From assembly GCA_031082225.1 (NCBI GenBank), contig JAVHLG010000013.1, forward strand, positions 1 through 64,000: DNA of 64,000 nucleotides. The letters are read 5' to 3'. A program made the position numbers and the translations under genes. This document shows positions 52,720 through 62,471 of this stretch, piece after piece. Under the pieces are notes generated by a model. That model ran no database searches. It saw only the letters and a program-made list of their open reading frames with translations, and was not told the origin of the DNA. Every line of letters begins with the position of its first letter. Position 1 is the first letter of the stretch. This stretch comes from Desulfovibrionaceae bacterium (GTDB lineage: Bacteria > Desulfobacterota > Desulfovibrionia > Desulfovibrionales > Desulfovibrionaceae).

Positions 52720-54447
52720 ATGGCTGTTCTCAAACGCAGGATCAAGGAAATCTGTTCACCCCTGGTGGTGGGCGTGCACCCCGATTCTCCGACGACCGAG
52801 GCCATCGCGCTCATGCGCGACCACAACATTTCAAGCATCCTGATCGTGGTCAATGACCGCCCCGAAGGCATCTTCACGGAACGCGCCGTGGTCCGTTTCG
52901 CAGCCACCCGGGGCCTGGACTTTTCCGGTCAGGCCATCCGCCGTCTCATGAGCTCCCCGGTCCTGTCGGTCACGGGCGACACCTTCATCCACGAGGCCCT
53001 AAACCTCATGGCCCACAGCAAGGTGCGCCACCTGGTGGTCAAGGACGCCTCCGGACGGGCGACGGGGATGCTCACCCAGACCAATCTGATCGAAAATCTC
53101 GGCCATGACTTTTTCATGGAAGTCAAACGCATCGACCAGATCATGTCCCGCATCGTCTTCACCGTCTCCCCGGAGCTGCCCTTCGAACGGGCCCTGGCGG
53201 AAATGGCCGACAAGTCCCTGAGCTGTCTGGTGGTGGCCGAGGGCGAAACGCCCATCGGCATCCTCACCGAGCGGGACGTCCTGCGCCTCGCCGCACAGGG
53301 CCGGGTTCCCGAGGGATTCAGTGTGGGCCAGGCCATGCGCCGTCCGATCCTGTCCGTGACCCCGTCCACGTCCGTGTCCCAGGCTGCGGCCCTGATGCGC
53401 GAGCGCAAGGTCAGACGGCTTGTGGTGACCAACGGCCATACGCGCATCCAGGGTCTGGTCACCCAGTCCAACATGGTCAAGGCCCTGGAAAACAGCTACA
53501 TCCAGACATTGAAGGAGGTCATCAGGGACAAGGAGGTGGAACTGATGGCCGCCTATCGCAACCTCAGGGAAAAGACCGTCTACCTGGACAGCATCATGCG
53601 TTCGGCCATGGACATGGGCATCGTGGCCGCGAACATCGATTTCTGCATCAATTACTACAACCCGACCGCAGAGCGCCTGCTCAACGTCCCGGGCCGGGAG
53701 GCCGTGGGCAAGCACATCTGGGAGGTGCACCAGATGGCCGGAGTGCCCCTGGAACGCCTGTCCAAGGGATTTCAGGCCATCCATAACAACGTCGCCCACA
53801 CCTTTCCCATCAAACGTCCCGGCCCCGAAGGTCTGCGACACCTTGAGGCCCAGGTCTCGGGCATCCGGGACGAGCAGGACCGCTTAAGCGGGTACGTGCT
53901 CATGCTGCGCGACGTGACCGAACGCGTCAAGGCCGAGGAGATCATCCGGCATCTGGCCTACCACGACCCTCTGACCGACCTGCCCAACCGGACCCTCTTC
54001 CACGACCGCCTGGATGTGGAGCTCAAGCGATCCAAGCGCAACAACTCCCAACTGGCCGTGGTGGTCGTGGACCTGGACCGCTTCAAGGAGGTCAACGACA
54101 CCATGGGACACCTGGCCGGAGACGAGCTGCTGCGGCATCTGGCCGAACGATTCCGGCAGGGCCTGCGCGACAGCGACACCGTGGCCCGCATTGGCGGCGA
54201 CGAGTTCACCTTCCTTCTCCCGGACCTGGAGGGCAGGGAGTACGCCATGGGTGTTGTGGCCAAAATCCGGAACATGGTGGAAGAGGCCTTCACCATCGAG
54301 GGACGCCGGATCCGCCTGACCGCCAGCATGGGGCTGGCCATGTGTCCCGACGATGGCGACGACCCCGAGACCCTGTTCCGCAAGGCCGACGACGACATGT
54401 ACCGCAACAAGCGCGACGAGTGCGGAAAACCCGTGAGGACGTCATGA
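52720..54447 (+). CDS. CBS-PAS-GGDEF diguanylate cyclase
   Basis: A 575-residue soluble protein. Four CBS motifs (two Bateman modules, about 10-135 and 145-270: HNISSILIVVNDRPEGIFTE, SKVRHLVVKDASGRATGMLT, GILTERDVLRLA, KVRRLVVTNG) bind adenosine-type ligands. A PAS domain (about 295-410) precedes GGDEF at 492-496 with DPLTDLPNRTLFHDRL. It should couple energy charge or SAM/ATP level to c-di-GMP synthesis. The start at 52720 follows GGAG; an ATG at 52651 has no ribosome site. The stop overlaps the start of the next c-di-GMP gene (ATGA). Confidence 0.9.
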   Translation: MAVLKRRIKEICSPLVVGVHPDSPTTEAIALMRDHNISSILIVVNDRPEGIFTERAVVRFAATRGLDFSGQAIRRLMSSPVLSVTGDTFIHEALNLMAHSKVRHLVVKDASGRATGMLTQTNLIENLGHDFFMEVKRIDQIMSRIVFTVSPELPFERALAEMADKSLSCLVVAEGETPIGILTERDVLRLAAQGRVPEGFSVGQAMRRPILSVTPSTSVSQAAALMRERKVRRLVVTNGHTRIQGLVTQSNMVKALENSYIQTLKEVIRDKEVELMAAYRNLREKTVYLDSIMRSAMDMGIVAANIDFCINYYNPTAERLLNVPGREAVGKHIWEVHQMAGVPLERLSKGFQAIHNNVAHTFPIKRPGPEGLRHLEAQVSGIRDEQDRLSGYVLMLRDVTERVKAEEIIRHLAYHDPLTDLPNRTLFHDRLDVELKRSKRNNSQLAVVVVDLDRFKEVNDTMGHLAGDELLRHLAERFRQGLRDSDTVARIGGDEFTFLLPDLEGREYAMGVVAKIRNMVEEAFTIEGRRIRLTASMGLAMCPDDGDDPETLFRKADDDMYRNKRDECGKPVRTS

Positions 54448-56186
54448 ACAGCGACTATTCCGGCTGCTCCCCGGCACGGGCCGTGTCTTCCGCCACCCTC
54501 CTGGACCTGCTGCACAGCCTGCCCGAGCCGGTCCTCTTCCTCGACGCCTCAGGCCTGCTGATCGCGGCCAACGCCGCCTGTGCGGACCTTTCCCCGCGCG
54601 GCGCGACAGCCTTTTCACCTGGAACGGACTTTCGCCGCGTCTGCGCCGCCCTTTTCCCGCCCGCCCTGGCCGCCGCCGCCGCACTCGGCGTAACCGAGGT
54701 GGTCTCCGGACGCCGGAACGTGTTCGTCGCCGAAACCTGCATCAGCCGCAGGGAGCAGCACCTCTGGTTCTCCCTGCGGGCCGTCCGGACGCAGGATCCC
54801 GGCATGCACACGGTGGTCTCCCTGACGGACATCACCAGGCAGAAACACCTGGAGGAACACCTCCAGCACGACGCCTTCCACGACACCCTGACGGGACTCT
54901 TCAACCGGGCCTATTTCATAGGCCGCCTGGAACGGGCCATCAACCGGTGCAAGACGGACCCCGCGCGCCAGTTCGCGGTGCTGTATCTGGACATCGACCG
55001 CTTCAAGCTGGTCAACAAGACCTTTGGCCACGTCACCGGCGACCGGCTGCTCATGGTGGCCGCCAACCGCCTGCTCAAGGCGGCCGGGGAAAGGGACACC
55101 CTGGCCCGCTTCGGCGGGGACGAGTTCGCCGTGCTGGTGGACGAGGCGGCAGGCCCGGACGAGGCTGCCGCCGCTGCGGAGCGCATCATTTTCCGGCTTA
55201 CGCCGCCGTTCACCCTGCGCAAGCAGCAGATCTCGGTCACCGTCAGCATCGGCGTGGTGCTTGGCACGTCCGCCTATTCCCACCCCGACGACATCCTGCG
55301 CGACGCCGACACCGCCATGTACAGCTCCAAGGAGCACGGCGGCAACCACTTCACCCTGTTCGAATCGGGCATGCGGGTGAGCACGGCGCGGCGCATGGAA
55401 ATGGAGCTCGACCTGTGCACGGCCCTGCAATCCGGTGAAATCACGGTCTATTACCAGCCCATCGTCTCCCTTCTCTCCGGACGGATCACCGGGTTCGAGG
55501 CCCTGGCCCGGTGGCGGCATCCGCGATACGGCATGATCCCCCCCCTGGAATTCATCCCCGTGGCCGAGGAGACGAACCTCATCAACGTGCTCGGGGAACT
55601 GGTCCTGCGCCGGGCCTGTGAGCAGCTCACGGACTTGTCAAAAAAATTTCCCGATGCCGCAGGCATGTGCATGAACGTCAACATTTCGGCGCGGCAGTTC
55701 CGGCAGCCCGACTTTGCGGAGGGCATCCGCCGCATCCTGGCCGAGACCGGGGTCGCGCCAGGGCGTCTGTGCCTGGAGGTGACGGAAAGCATGCTCCTGG
55801 AGGATGCCGCATCTTCCGTGACCACCATGCGCGCCCTCAAGGATCTGGGCATCAAGGTGGTCATCGACGACTTCGGCACGGGATATTCGTCCCTCAGCTA
55901 TCTCCAGCGTTTTCCCTTCGACTCCCTGAAGGTGGACCGCTCCTTTGTCTGTTCCATGACCGAGACCCGGCAGAACCGGGAAATCATCCGGACCATCATC
56001 GCCATGGCCGAGAATCTGGGACTGAAGGTGGTGGCGGAGGGAGTGGAGATGGCCGAGCATCGGGACATGCTGATGGCGCTTCGGTGCGAGTTCGCCCAGG
56101 GGTTTCTTTTTTCCGAGCCCCTGGACGCTGAGCGGCTGGAGACCTTTCTGGAGAACCGGGCGGGGGACATGGCCCCGCCGTCCTGA
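54444..56186 (+). CDS. PAS-GGDEF-EAL c-di-GMP protein
   Basis: A 580-residue protein: PAS (about 20-145), GGDEF at 224-228 (RFGGDEFAVLVDEA), EAL at 352-354 (ITGFEALARWRHP), and the phosphodiesterase metal site D475/D476 in IDDFGTGYSSLSYLQRFPFD with LKVDRSF after it. Both catalytic domains keep their key residues, so it may make and destroy c-di-GMP, most often as a phosphodiesterase with a regulatory GGDEF. Translation is coupled to the upstream cyclase by a four-base overlap with GAGGA before the ATG. Opposing activities in one operon suggest tight local control. Confidence 0.92.
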   Translation: MNSDYSGCSPARAVSSATLLDLLHSLPEPVLFLDASGLLIAANAACADLSPRGATAFSPGTDFRRVCAALFPPALAAAAALGVTEVVSGRRNVFVAETCISRREQHLWFSLRAVRTQDPGMHTVVSLTDITRQKHLEEHLQHDAFHDTLTGLFNRAYFIGRLERAINRCKTDPARQFAVLYLDIDRFKLVNKTFGHVTGDRLLMVAANRLLKAAGERDTLARFGGDEFAVLVDEAAGPDEAAAAAERIIFRLTPPFTLRKQQISVTVSIGVVLGTSAYSHPDDILRDADTAMYSSKEHGGNHFTLFESGMRVSTARRMEMELDLCTALQSGEITVYYQPIVSLLSGRITGFEALARWRHPRYGMIPPLEFIPVAEETNLINVLGELVLRRACEQLTDLSKKFPDAAGMCMNVNISARQFRQPDFAEGIRRILAETGVAPGRLCLEVTESMLLEDAASSVTTMRALKDLGIKVVIDDFGTGYSSLSYLQRFPFDSLKVDRSFVCSMTETRQNREIIRTIIAMAENLGLKVVAEGVEMAEHRDMLMALRCEFAQGFLFSEPLDAERLETFLENRAGDMAPPS

Positions 56187-56508
56187 CGCGTGACCGGGCG
56201 GGCTTTGCCCCGGCGGCTTGTCATCCGGGGTAGTAAGAAAAAAGTTTCCTCGCGGGACGGCAAAAAAAGATCTGCCTCGCGTTGTCGCCGGGCACCCGGC
56301 CGTGTTCCTTTTTCATTCTCCGGAACCTCTTTTACGCGTGGCAAATCTTGACGTTGCGCCTCGTTGCGCGGGTATGATGGATTCGGTTTATTTTTTTCCA
56401 CCCTCCGTTGGGGTTTTTCCCTATTTCCCAAGGGAAACCCGCGTTTCCCTTACGTATTGTAAATAACCATTCCCGACTGGTTGTAAAGATCTGCGGCCCG
56501 CGGCAGGT
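56187..56508. other. Intergenic region with a hairpin
   Basis: No gene is seen. AAGGGAAAC (56430-56438) pairs perfectly with GTTTCCCTT (56443-56451). It lies between convergent genes and may end either transcript, though there is no clear T-run. Composition is lower in GC around 56330-56470. Confidence 0.45.
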
Positions 56509-59500
56509 TCAGGTGCCCGGCGGCCGCGTCCGGCTGGCCTGCTGCATCTGCCTGGTGGTGATGTGGATGTTGTCCTGAAAAAGGGCCTCCTTGGGGTTGC
56601 AGCGATAGGCCTCCTCAAACCAGGGCAGGGACTCCTTGATATGGCCCAGGGTATTCAGGGCCAGACCGATGTTGTTGTAGGCGGCGCAGTAGTCCGGACA
56701 CTCCTGAACCACCTTGCGGTAGTCGCGCACGGCCCCGGCCAGATCCCCCTTGGCCCGCAGCTTTTCGGCCTGGGCGAAGGTTCCGGCGCAGACGGCGGGA
56801 TCATTCCGGGCGGGGCCGTCCCCGGCCGGAGGCTTTGCCGCAAGCCGCCTGGTCAGGGCCACGTTGTCTGCAAAAAGCTTCGCCGAAGGATCGCATTTGC
56901 GGGCCTCCTCGAACCAGGGCAGGGATTCCCGGGCGTAGCCCAGGGTGTACAGCGACGCCCCGATGTTGTTGTAGGCCGTGCAATAATCCGGACACGAGAT
57001 CACGATGTCCTGATAGTCCTTGATGGCCGCCGCATGCTCGCCCTTGGCCCGGCGTCCGTCCGCCCGGCGGAACAATTCGTCGCAGCGGGCCTTGCGGTCA
57101 CCGGCAGGCGGGGCCTGGTCCGCGTGTCCGCCGGGGGCGGTCCCGGTCCGGGTCGCCTGGGCGGAAGCGGCCCTGGCCAGCCCGGCCTTGGCGGCCCGGG
57201 TCAGTTCTTTGGCCTTGCGGTCGTCGGCGGCCGAGACGCCCGCCCCGGCCTCAAGGCCGGACAAGGCGGCCAGGGTTCCTGAAAAATCCCCCCGGGACAG
57301 CCTGTCCGCCGCCTCGGCCAGGGCCGTGGCGGCCTTGTGCCGCGACGATCCGGCCATCTCGGCGATCCGGGCCTTCTGGGCCGCCAGGGGCGGATAGCCC
57401 GGGGCCTTGGCCGCTGCGGCACGCAGGGTTTCCAGGGCCTTGTCGTAGCGGCCCGAGGCGGCAAGCCCTTCGGCCAGACGCATGGCCCCGCGCGTCTCCT
57501 CGCGCAGGGCCGCCAGCCGGACGCGCTCCGTCTTGGCGAAGCCGTCGCCCGGATCCAGGGCCAGGATGCTCTCCACTCCGGCCAGGGCCGCGTCCAGGTC
57601 GCCCGCTGCGGCCTCCTGGCGGGCCTTGGCCGTCAGGTCGCGGATGCGTCCGGCCCGGTTCCTGCGTTCGCCCACGGCCGTCTCGATCTGGCCCAGGGCA
57701 GGATAGGCCGGATTGATCTTTTTGGCCTGGGCCACGGCCTCCAGGGCCTCGTCGGGATGATTCTGGGCCAGAAGGGCCCTGGCCTGGTCCACGTTTTTGA
57801 GCACCATCTCCCGGGCCTGGGCCGTCTGAAGACTGGCGGCGCGCGCCCCGGCATGTTCGGGATCGACCTTGAGGATGTCCGAGAGGGACGACAGGGCGGC
57901 GTCCATGTCCCCGGCGCTCCACTGCTCCCGGGCCTTGGCCAGGAGCTGGTCCGCCTGCCAGGCGCTCTCCCGGCGTCTGGCCACGGCGGCGTCCATTTCC
58001 CGGAAGGGGGCGAATTTTTCATTGATGCCCCTGACCCCGGCCAGGGCGGCGGCGGCGCTTTCGAACTGCTTTTTATCCAGAAACGTCCGGGCTTCCTTGA
58101 GCCCGGCAATGATTTTGTCCCGGCCGTCCACCATGCGGGCCCGCTGGGCCTGGGCCGCCTCGTGTCCCGGGTCCAGGGACAGGGCGGACTGGACGTCGCG
58201 CACGGCGGCCTCCACGTTTCCCGCGTCCCAGGCCTGCCCTGAGGAGGCCAGCAGGCCGTCCACCCTGGCCAGCACCTCCTGGCGTTCCCGCATGCGCCGA
58301 TCCACGGCGACGATGCCGCCATACTGCCCGTTGATGCGCCCGGCCTCGTCCAAAAGCCCGGCCGTCTGCACGAACTCGTCACGCGACAGGTGCTCCCCGG
58401 CCCGGGTCAGGATGTCCAGCAGCCGTTCCCGTTCAGCGGCCAGACGGCGGTATTCCCCGACTGCGTCCACGCTTTTGGGGTTCATGGCCGCTGCCTTGGC
58501 CGCCGTATCAAGGGCCTGCTCCACCTCGCCCCTGGTCCACAGCCTGACCGCCTCGGCCGTGAGCCTGGCGGTTTGGGCCGCGTTTTGCCTGGCCTGCTCC
58601 ATGTCCGCCCTGGAGACGGTCACGGCGAATTCGCCCTCGCCCGTGCCGACCACAAGACCCCGGCTGTCCCGAACCTCCACCACGGCCCGGTGTCGGCCCA
58701 CGCGCTCGCAGACGACCTTGACCTGCCGTCCGGACTCCTCCGATTCCAGCCGGGTTCCCGGGGGCAGACGCCAGGCGAAGGACAGGGGAGGATTGCCGGG
58801 CATGGGACTTATGTCCGCACGCAGCAGCAGCGTGCCGCCCTCCGGCACGGCGTCGACCTCCTCGGGACCGGTCCCGTCCTTCCAGATCACGGGCTTTGGG
58901 CCTAAAAGCCCCTTGTTGGAGATCTCAACAGGAAAGCGCCTGGCCGCGACGTCCGCCGCCGCCCGGCCCAGATCCTTTCCGGCCAGAGGCATGCGGGCCG
59001 AGACGGCCACCTCGATGGGCGTGTCGTCATGCAGGTAAAACGTGATCTCTTTTTCGCCCACGCCAAGCAGCGTGGCGTTTCTGGGCAGGGCCGCCCAGCG
59101 GAAATCCACATCCTCGCGCACCGGGAAATCCCTGACCGAGGCCCGTATCTCCTCGCCCACCCGGGGTTCCCGGGGATTGATGGACAGCCTGAACAACGGC
59201 CCCGACACCTCGAGCTCCAGGGCCTCGGACACGGCCACGGGTTCCAGCAACCCGTCCACCGGGGCCAGGGCCGTCACCCAGACCTTCTGCCGCCCCGGGC
59301 GGGTGAAGACCGCCGTGTTGCCGCTTGGCCCCTCGGGATCCAGGAATTTGGCCCCGGCGTCGGATTCCCAGCGGAAGACATGGCCCTTGGGCGAGGCGGG
59401 TTCGTCGCCCGCAAAGACCGCCACCGCAAACGAGACAGCCCCGCCGGTACGCACGACGCCGGACAGGGGCGCGGTTTTCTTGAGCTCCAGGCGCAACGGG

Positions 59501-59769
59501 CCCATTCGGGCGGGCTGCGCCTGGGCCACCGGCACGGCGGCCTCCGGGGCGTCGCCCGAGGGCGCGGCCAGGACGGGCGCAACCCCTGGATCCCCGTTCG
59601 GAGCGGAGACGGCCGCACCCGCCAGGAGAAGCCCCACGAGCAGGCTCACGCCGAGGCACGCCGCCAGACTGGTCCAGAATCCCGCCCCCCCGGTGCGGGA
59701 AAGGGACGGATCCATGACCGAGGGCGGCGTCCGCAGACGCGGTGGTGGCAGGGGCGTTGGGGTGTACAT
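56509..59769 (-). CDS. Large membrane-anchored repeat protein (Ig/PKD-like plus TPR)
   Basis: 1086 residues. A proline-rich cytoplasmic start and one transmembrane helix (about 32-52) anchor it. Beta-rich segments of PKD/Ig-like character follow (about 85-395; FRWESDAGAKFLDPEGPSGN, FAWRLPPGTRLESEESG). Then come five to six helical repeats of about 70-75 residues with the theme AALSLDPGHEAAQAQRARMV, DILKVDPEHAGARAAS, ESILALDPGDGFAKTE. The end is two nearly identical TPR units (CPDYCTAYNNIGASLYTLGY and CPDYCAAYNNIGLALNTLGH). It may be a periplasmic scaffold. I do not know a named family. Neither start (59769 or 59715) has a good ribosome site. Confidence 0.72.
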   Translation of the reverse strand: MYTPTPLPPPRLRTPPSVMDPSLSRTGGAGFWTSLAACLGVSLLVGLLLAGAAVSAPNGDPGVAPVLAAPSGDAPEAAVPVAQAQPARMGPLRLELKKTAPLSGVVRTGGAVSFAVAVFAGDEPASPKGHVFRWESDAGAKFLDPEGPSGNTAVFTRPGRQKVWVTALAPVDGLLEPVAVSEALELEVSGPLFRLSINPREPRVGEEIRASVRDFPVREDVDFRWAALPRNATLLGVGEKEITFYLHDDTPIEVAVSARMPLAGKDLGRAAADVAARRFPVEISNKGLLGPKPVIWKDGTGPEEVDAVPEGGTLLLRADISPMPGNPPLSFAWRLPPGTRLESEESGRQVKVVCERVGRHRAVVEVRDSRGLVVGTGEGEFAVTVSRADMEQARQNAAQTARLTAEAVRLWTRGEVEQALDTAAKAAAMNPKSVDAVGEYRRLAAERERLLDILTRAGEHLSRDEFVQTAGLLDEAGRINGQYGGIVAVDRRMRERQEVLARVDGLLASSGQAWDAGNVEAAVRDVQSALSLDPGHEAAQAQRARMVDGRDKIIAGLKEARTFLDKKQFESAAAALAGVRGINEKFAPFREMDAAVARRRESAWQADQLLAKAREQWSAGDMDAALSSLSDILKVDPEHAGARAASLQTAQAREMVLKNVDQARALLAQNHPDEALEAVAQAKKINPAYPALGQIETAVGERRNRAGRIRDLTAKARQEAAAGDLDAALAGVESILALDPGDGFAKTERVRLAALREETRGAMRLAEGLAASGRYDKALETLRAAAAKAPGYPPLAAQKARIAEMAGSSRHKAATALAEAADRLSRGDFSGTLAALSGLEAGAGVSAADDRKAKELTRAAKAGLARAASAQATRTGTAPGGHADQAPPAGDRKARCDELFRRADGRRAKGEHAAAIKDYQDIVISCPDYCTAYNNIGASLYTLGYARESLPWFEEARKCDPSAKLFADNVALTRRLAAKPPAGDGPARNDPAVCAGTFAQAEKLRAKGDLAGAVRDYRKVVQECPDYCAAYNNIGLALNTLGHIKESLPWFEEAYRCNPKEALFQDNIHITTRQMQQASRTRPPGT

Positions 59770-59939
59770 GGTTTATGGAGAATGAAGCAGAATTCATGCC
59801 AGCCAGGCGATCCCGTCCGGGTTTTCCCACGGGACCGGCATGGGCCTAAACCTTTCGGCGTCTCCGCCGATAGCGCAAGTGAGACCCGGATGCTGGATGC
59901 GTTCGGGCATGGCTTGGAACAGGGAGGTTATTTGAAAAC

Positions 59940-60239
59940 ATGAAACTGGAACAAAGCATCACCGTCAACGGGAAGGAGTTGCCGATCGTCCAGATCCGGG
60001 ACGCGCTTCACGCCGAGGCCCTGGCCGAGGCGCTGCTCCAGGAACGGGACACGGCCGTCGTACTGTTATCCCACCTTTTACCGCTGCACTTTGACAACGA
60101 ACGCGCCAGACGCTTCCACAGCCTGCGTGAGATGGAACCCATCCCGTCGGCCGAGATTCTGGCCAATGTTCCCAAACACAAACTACGCCTGCGCAAGCAT
60201 CTGGTATTCTGGGAATTTTATCAATCCCGCCAGAATTAA
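59940..60239 (+). CDS. Hypothetical protein, 99 residues
   Basis: It starts MKLEQSITVNGKELPIVQIR with GGGAGG 12 bases upstream and ends LRKHLVFWEFYQSRQN. The protein is mainly helical, without membrane helices or signal peptide; a central ERDTAVVLLSHLLPLHFDNE could be a coiled or docking helix. No family is recognised. It is divergent from the repeat protein and followed by a small exported protein gene. Confidence 0.6.
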   Translation: MKLEQSITVNGKELPIVQIRDALHAEALAEALLQERDTAVVLLSHLLPLHFDNERARRFHSLREMEPIPSAEILANVPKHKLRLRKHLVFWEFYQSRQN

Positions 60240-60384
60240 ACAACCCGCCAGGGGCCTGGGAGAGGGCTTCAGACCCCTGGCGAAACATGCTCCCCCCTTG
60301 CTTTTCCTTCCATTTTCCCGAAAAAGGGTGCTCCGCCAATCCGCCGTGACAGGGGGTCGGCGAGACCATTTGAGGAGAATGCCC

Positions 60385-60756
60385 ATGAAACGTGGCGTAT
60401 GCGTCGTGTCGGCCTGCTGTCTCGTCCTGGCCCTTGTGACGGGGGCCCTGGCCCAGGTGGTCTACCCGCCGCTTCTGGAGGCCGAGGCAGGCCTGTGCCC
60501 CGGCTGCAGCGTGACCATGGCCATCAAGGACGGGAACACCCTCCAGACCATGCTCCAGTCCGCCGAACCCACAGACACGATCCTGGCCTTTTACCGGGAG
60601 GCCCTGACCGCCAAGGGATGGACCGTGGCGCATGAAATGGCCATGGACCAGGCCAAGTCCCTGTCCTTTGAACGGGGCGGGGCCAACCTGGCCGTGGCCG
60701 CCATGCCCCAGGAAGAAGGCAAGACCTTCGTCACCCTGATTATGGAAACCCCGTAA
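60385..60756 (+). CDS. Small exported protein, unknown function
   Basis: 123 residues. The signal peptide MKRGVCVVSACCLVLALVTG is cleaved near ALAQ. The mature part has GLCPGCSVTMAIKDG with a C-x-x-C pair, an alpha/beta pattern (TILAFYREALTAKGWTVAHE) and a C-terminal strand FVTLIMETP, like the small alpha/beta fold seen in periplasmic stress or lipoprotein domains. GAGGAG lies 7 bases before the ATG at 60385, better spaced than the ATG at 60379. It could sit in the periplasm as a redox or metal-binding protein; this is inference. Confidence 0.65.
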   Translation: MKRGVCVVSACCLVLALVTGALAQVVYPPLLEAEAGLCPGCSVTMAIKDGNTLQTMLQSAEPTDTILAFYREALTAKGWTVAHEMAMDQAKSLSFERGGANLAVAAMPQEEGKTFVTLIMETP

Positions 60757-60970
60757 TCCCTTGCCGCCTTGCGCTTACGCCCGAGGTTCGCGCGGATGTT
60801 GCGGAAAGCCTGAACGCCCTTTTTGCCTGAAGGCCTGCGGCGCTCGGTAGAGGAGCCTAAGACGAAGTTTTTAGGGCAGCGGCCGCCATGAACGGCAACG
60901 AACCGGACACCCGGGACGGCCACTGGCCGCCCCGGGGTTTTCGGCAGGGGAACAGACGCATCGGCCCGGA

Positions 60971-62041
60971 TCAGGACAGGCCGAGATCCTTTTTGAGATA
61001 TTCGAAGTCGATGTTGGCGCTCACCAGTTGCGCGCCCTGGCGGATCTTGATCTCGTCGCGCAGTTTGTGGCGCATGAGCAGGGCCTCCATCTTCTTGGCC
61101 ACGGAATAGGTGTCCTCGCGGACCACGATGATGGGGATCTCCAGCACCTCGGAGCGGGTCAGGATGATGTCGTTGGGATAGAGGTTGCCCGTGAGCACCA
61201 GACAGGGGCTGTCCCCCTCCAGGGCCACGAGTTGGACGTCGGACCGGTCGCCGCCCACGATGATGGCCGAGTTTTTGTGCTTGCGAAAATGGGTCATGAA
61301 GTTTTCCACCTGCATGGTGCCGATGAGAAAACTCTCCACGATGCGGTCGGCCTTGTGGTGGGAGGCGATGACCTTGCCCCCCAGGCGCTCGGCCAGGTCG
61401 GCGACCTTGATGGCCCCCATGAGGGGATCCTTGGGGATGACCCCCAAGACCTTGATGCCCCGGCGCTCCAGGAAGGGGGCGATGAGCGTGTGGGTCTCGT
61501 CCATGAAATTTGGGGGGATGTCGTTGATGATGACGCCCAAAAGGTGCTCGCCCAGGGTCTCGCGCAGGATCAGCAGATAGTCGTAATTGAGTTCCTTGGA
61601 ATACCGGTCGATGACCACCGTGCGCAGTCCGAGTTCCTTCACCACCCGGATGCCGTCGGTGTTGCAATATTTCCCGGAGTACATGCCGCCCGAGCCGGCC
61701 ACGATGGTCACGTCCTTGTCCTGGCTGACGGCCTCGTAGGCGGTCCTGATGGCCCCCATGTGGTCGGGCGGGTCCGATGCGGCGCTGAAGGCGTTGATCC
61801 GGAAATCGTGGGTCACAAGGACGGGCGTGAGCACTTCGGGCGGCTGGGCGGCGCCCAGAATCTTTTGTACGAAATAGGCGTCCTCGTCCCACATCCGGCC
61901 GTCGATCTCCTTGGGCATGGCCCCCACGGGCTTGATGTAGCCGACCCTGAGCCCCTCTTTCTGCAACCTGAGCCCAAGGCCCATGACCACCATGTTCTTC
62001 CCGGAATATCCGGCGGTGGACCCCACATAAATTCCGGCCAT
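60971..62041 (-). CDS. BioD-like/DRTGG-domain protein (phosphotransacetylase N-terminal-type)
   Basis: A 356-residue cytosolic protein. The N-terminal half is a P-loop BioD/CobQ-type fold with an atypical Walker A, GSTAGYSGKNMVVMGLGL. The C-terminal half is a DRTGG domain (about 215-325) with FRKHKNSAIIVGGDRSD and LTGNLYPNDIILTRSEV. This pair is the N-terminal regulatory region of long phosphotransacetylases (Pta), here without the catalytic part. AGGAGG precedes the ATG at 62041; the frame runs far upstream without coding sense. No pta or ackA is adjacent. It may regulate acetyl-phosphate metabolism as a separate subunit. Confidence 0.85.
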   Translation of the reverse strand: MAGIYVGSTAGYSGKNMVVMGLGLRLQKEGLRVGYIKPVGAMPKEIDGRMWDEDAYFVQKILGAAQPPEVLTPVLVTHDFRINAFSAASDPPDHMGAIRTAYEAVSQDKDVTIVAGSGGMYSGKYCNTDGIRVVKELGLRTVVIDRYSKELNYDYLLILRETLGEHLLGVIINDIPPNFMDETHTLIAPFLERRGIKVLGVIPKDPLMGAIKVADLAERLGGKVIASHHKADRIVESFLIGTMQVENFMTHFRKHKNSAIIVGGDRSDVQLVALEGDSPCLVLTGNLYPNDIILTRSEVLEIPIIVVREDTYSVAKKMEALLMRHKLRDEIKIRQGAQLVSANIDFEYLKKDLGLS

Positions 62042-62471
62042 GTTCGTTCCTCCTGCTGGCGTTAACCGGACGCTTCGGGCGCTGACGCCGAGAGCATCCA
62101 TACCGCGTGGACCGGGGATGGGCAAGAACGGCCTTGCTGTTTTACCCTGGAACAGGGGAGGAATTTCCAGGGGGGGCGGCCCGGGCCCGACTTGGAAAGT
62201 TCGCCAAGACCCTGTAAGACGGACGCCGACCCTGCGGAACGTCGTGTGGCCGCACCTCCCGCGACGCCGCACCTCGCCCGGCCTGGGGATGAGACGCCCC
62301 GGGGGGAACGCCGGAAAAATTTTCCCCACGGCGTTTGGCGTCTGGGCATGAATCCGTCCGGGCCGCCTTTTTTGGCCGCAGGCCGTCACGAAAATCCGGC
62401 ATCCGGGGCCGCCGTTTCCCGGGGCGGCCCGCCCCAAGCGGCCGGACCGCTTCTCAACCAAGGTTTGCACC
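62042..62471. other. Divergent intergenic region, no gene seen
   Basis: 430 bases between the BioD-DRTGG gene and rnc. It is GC-rich with several short dyads (for example CCGGGGCCGCCGTTTCCCGG near 62404) but no open frame with start and ribosome site. It must hold both promoters. Confidence 0.4.
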
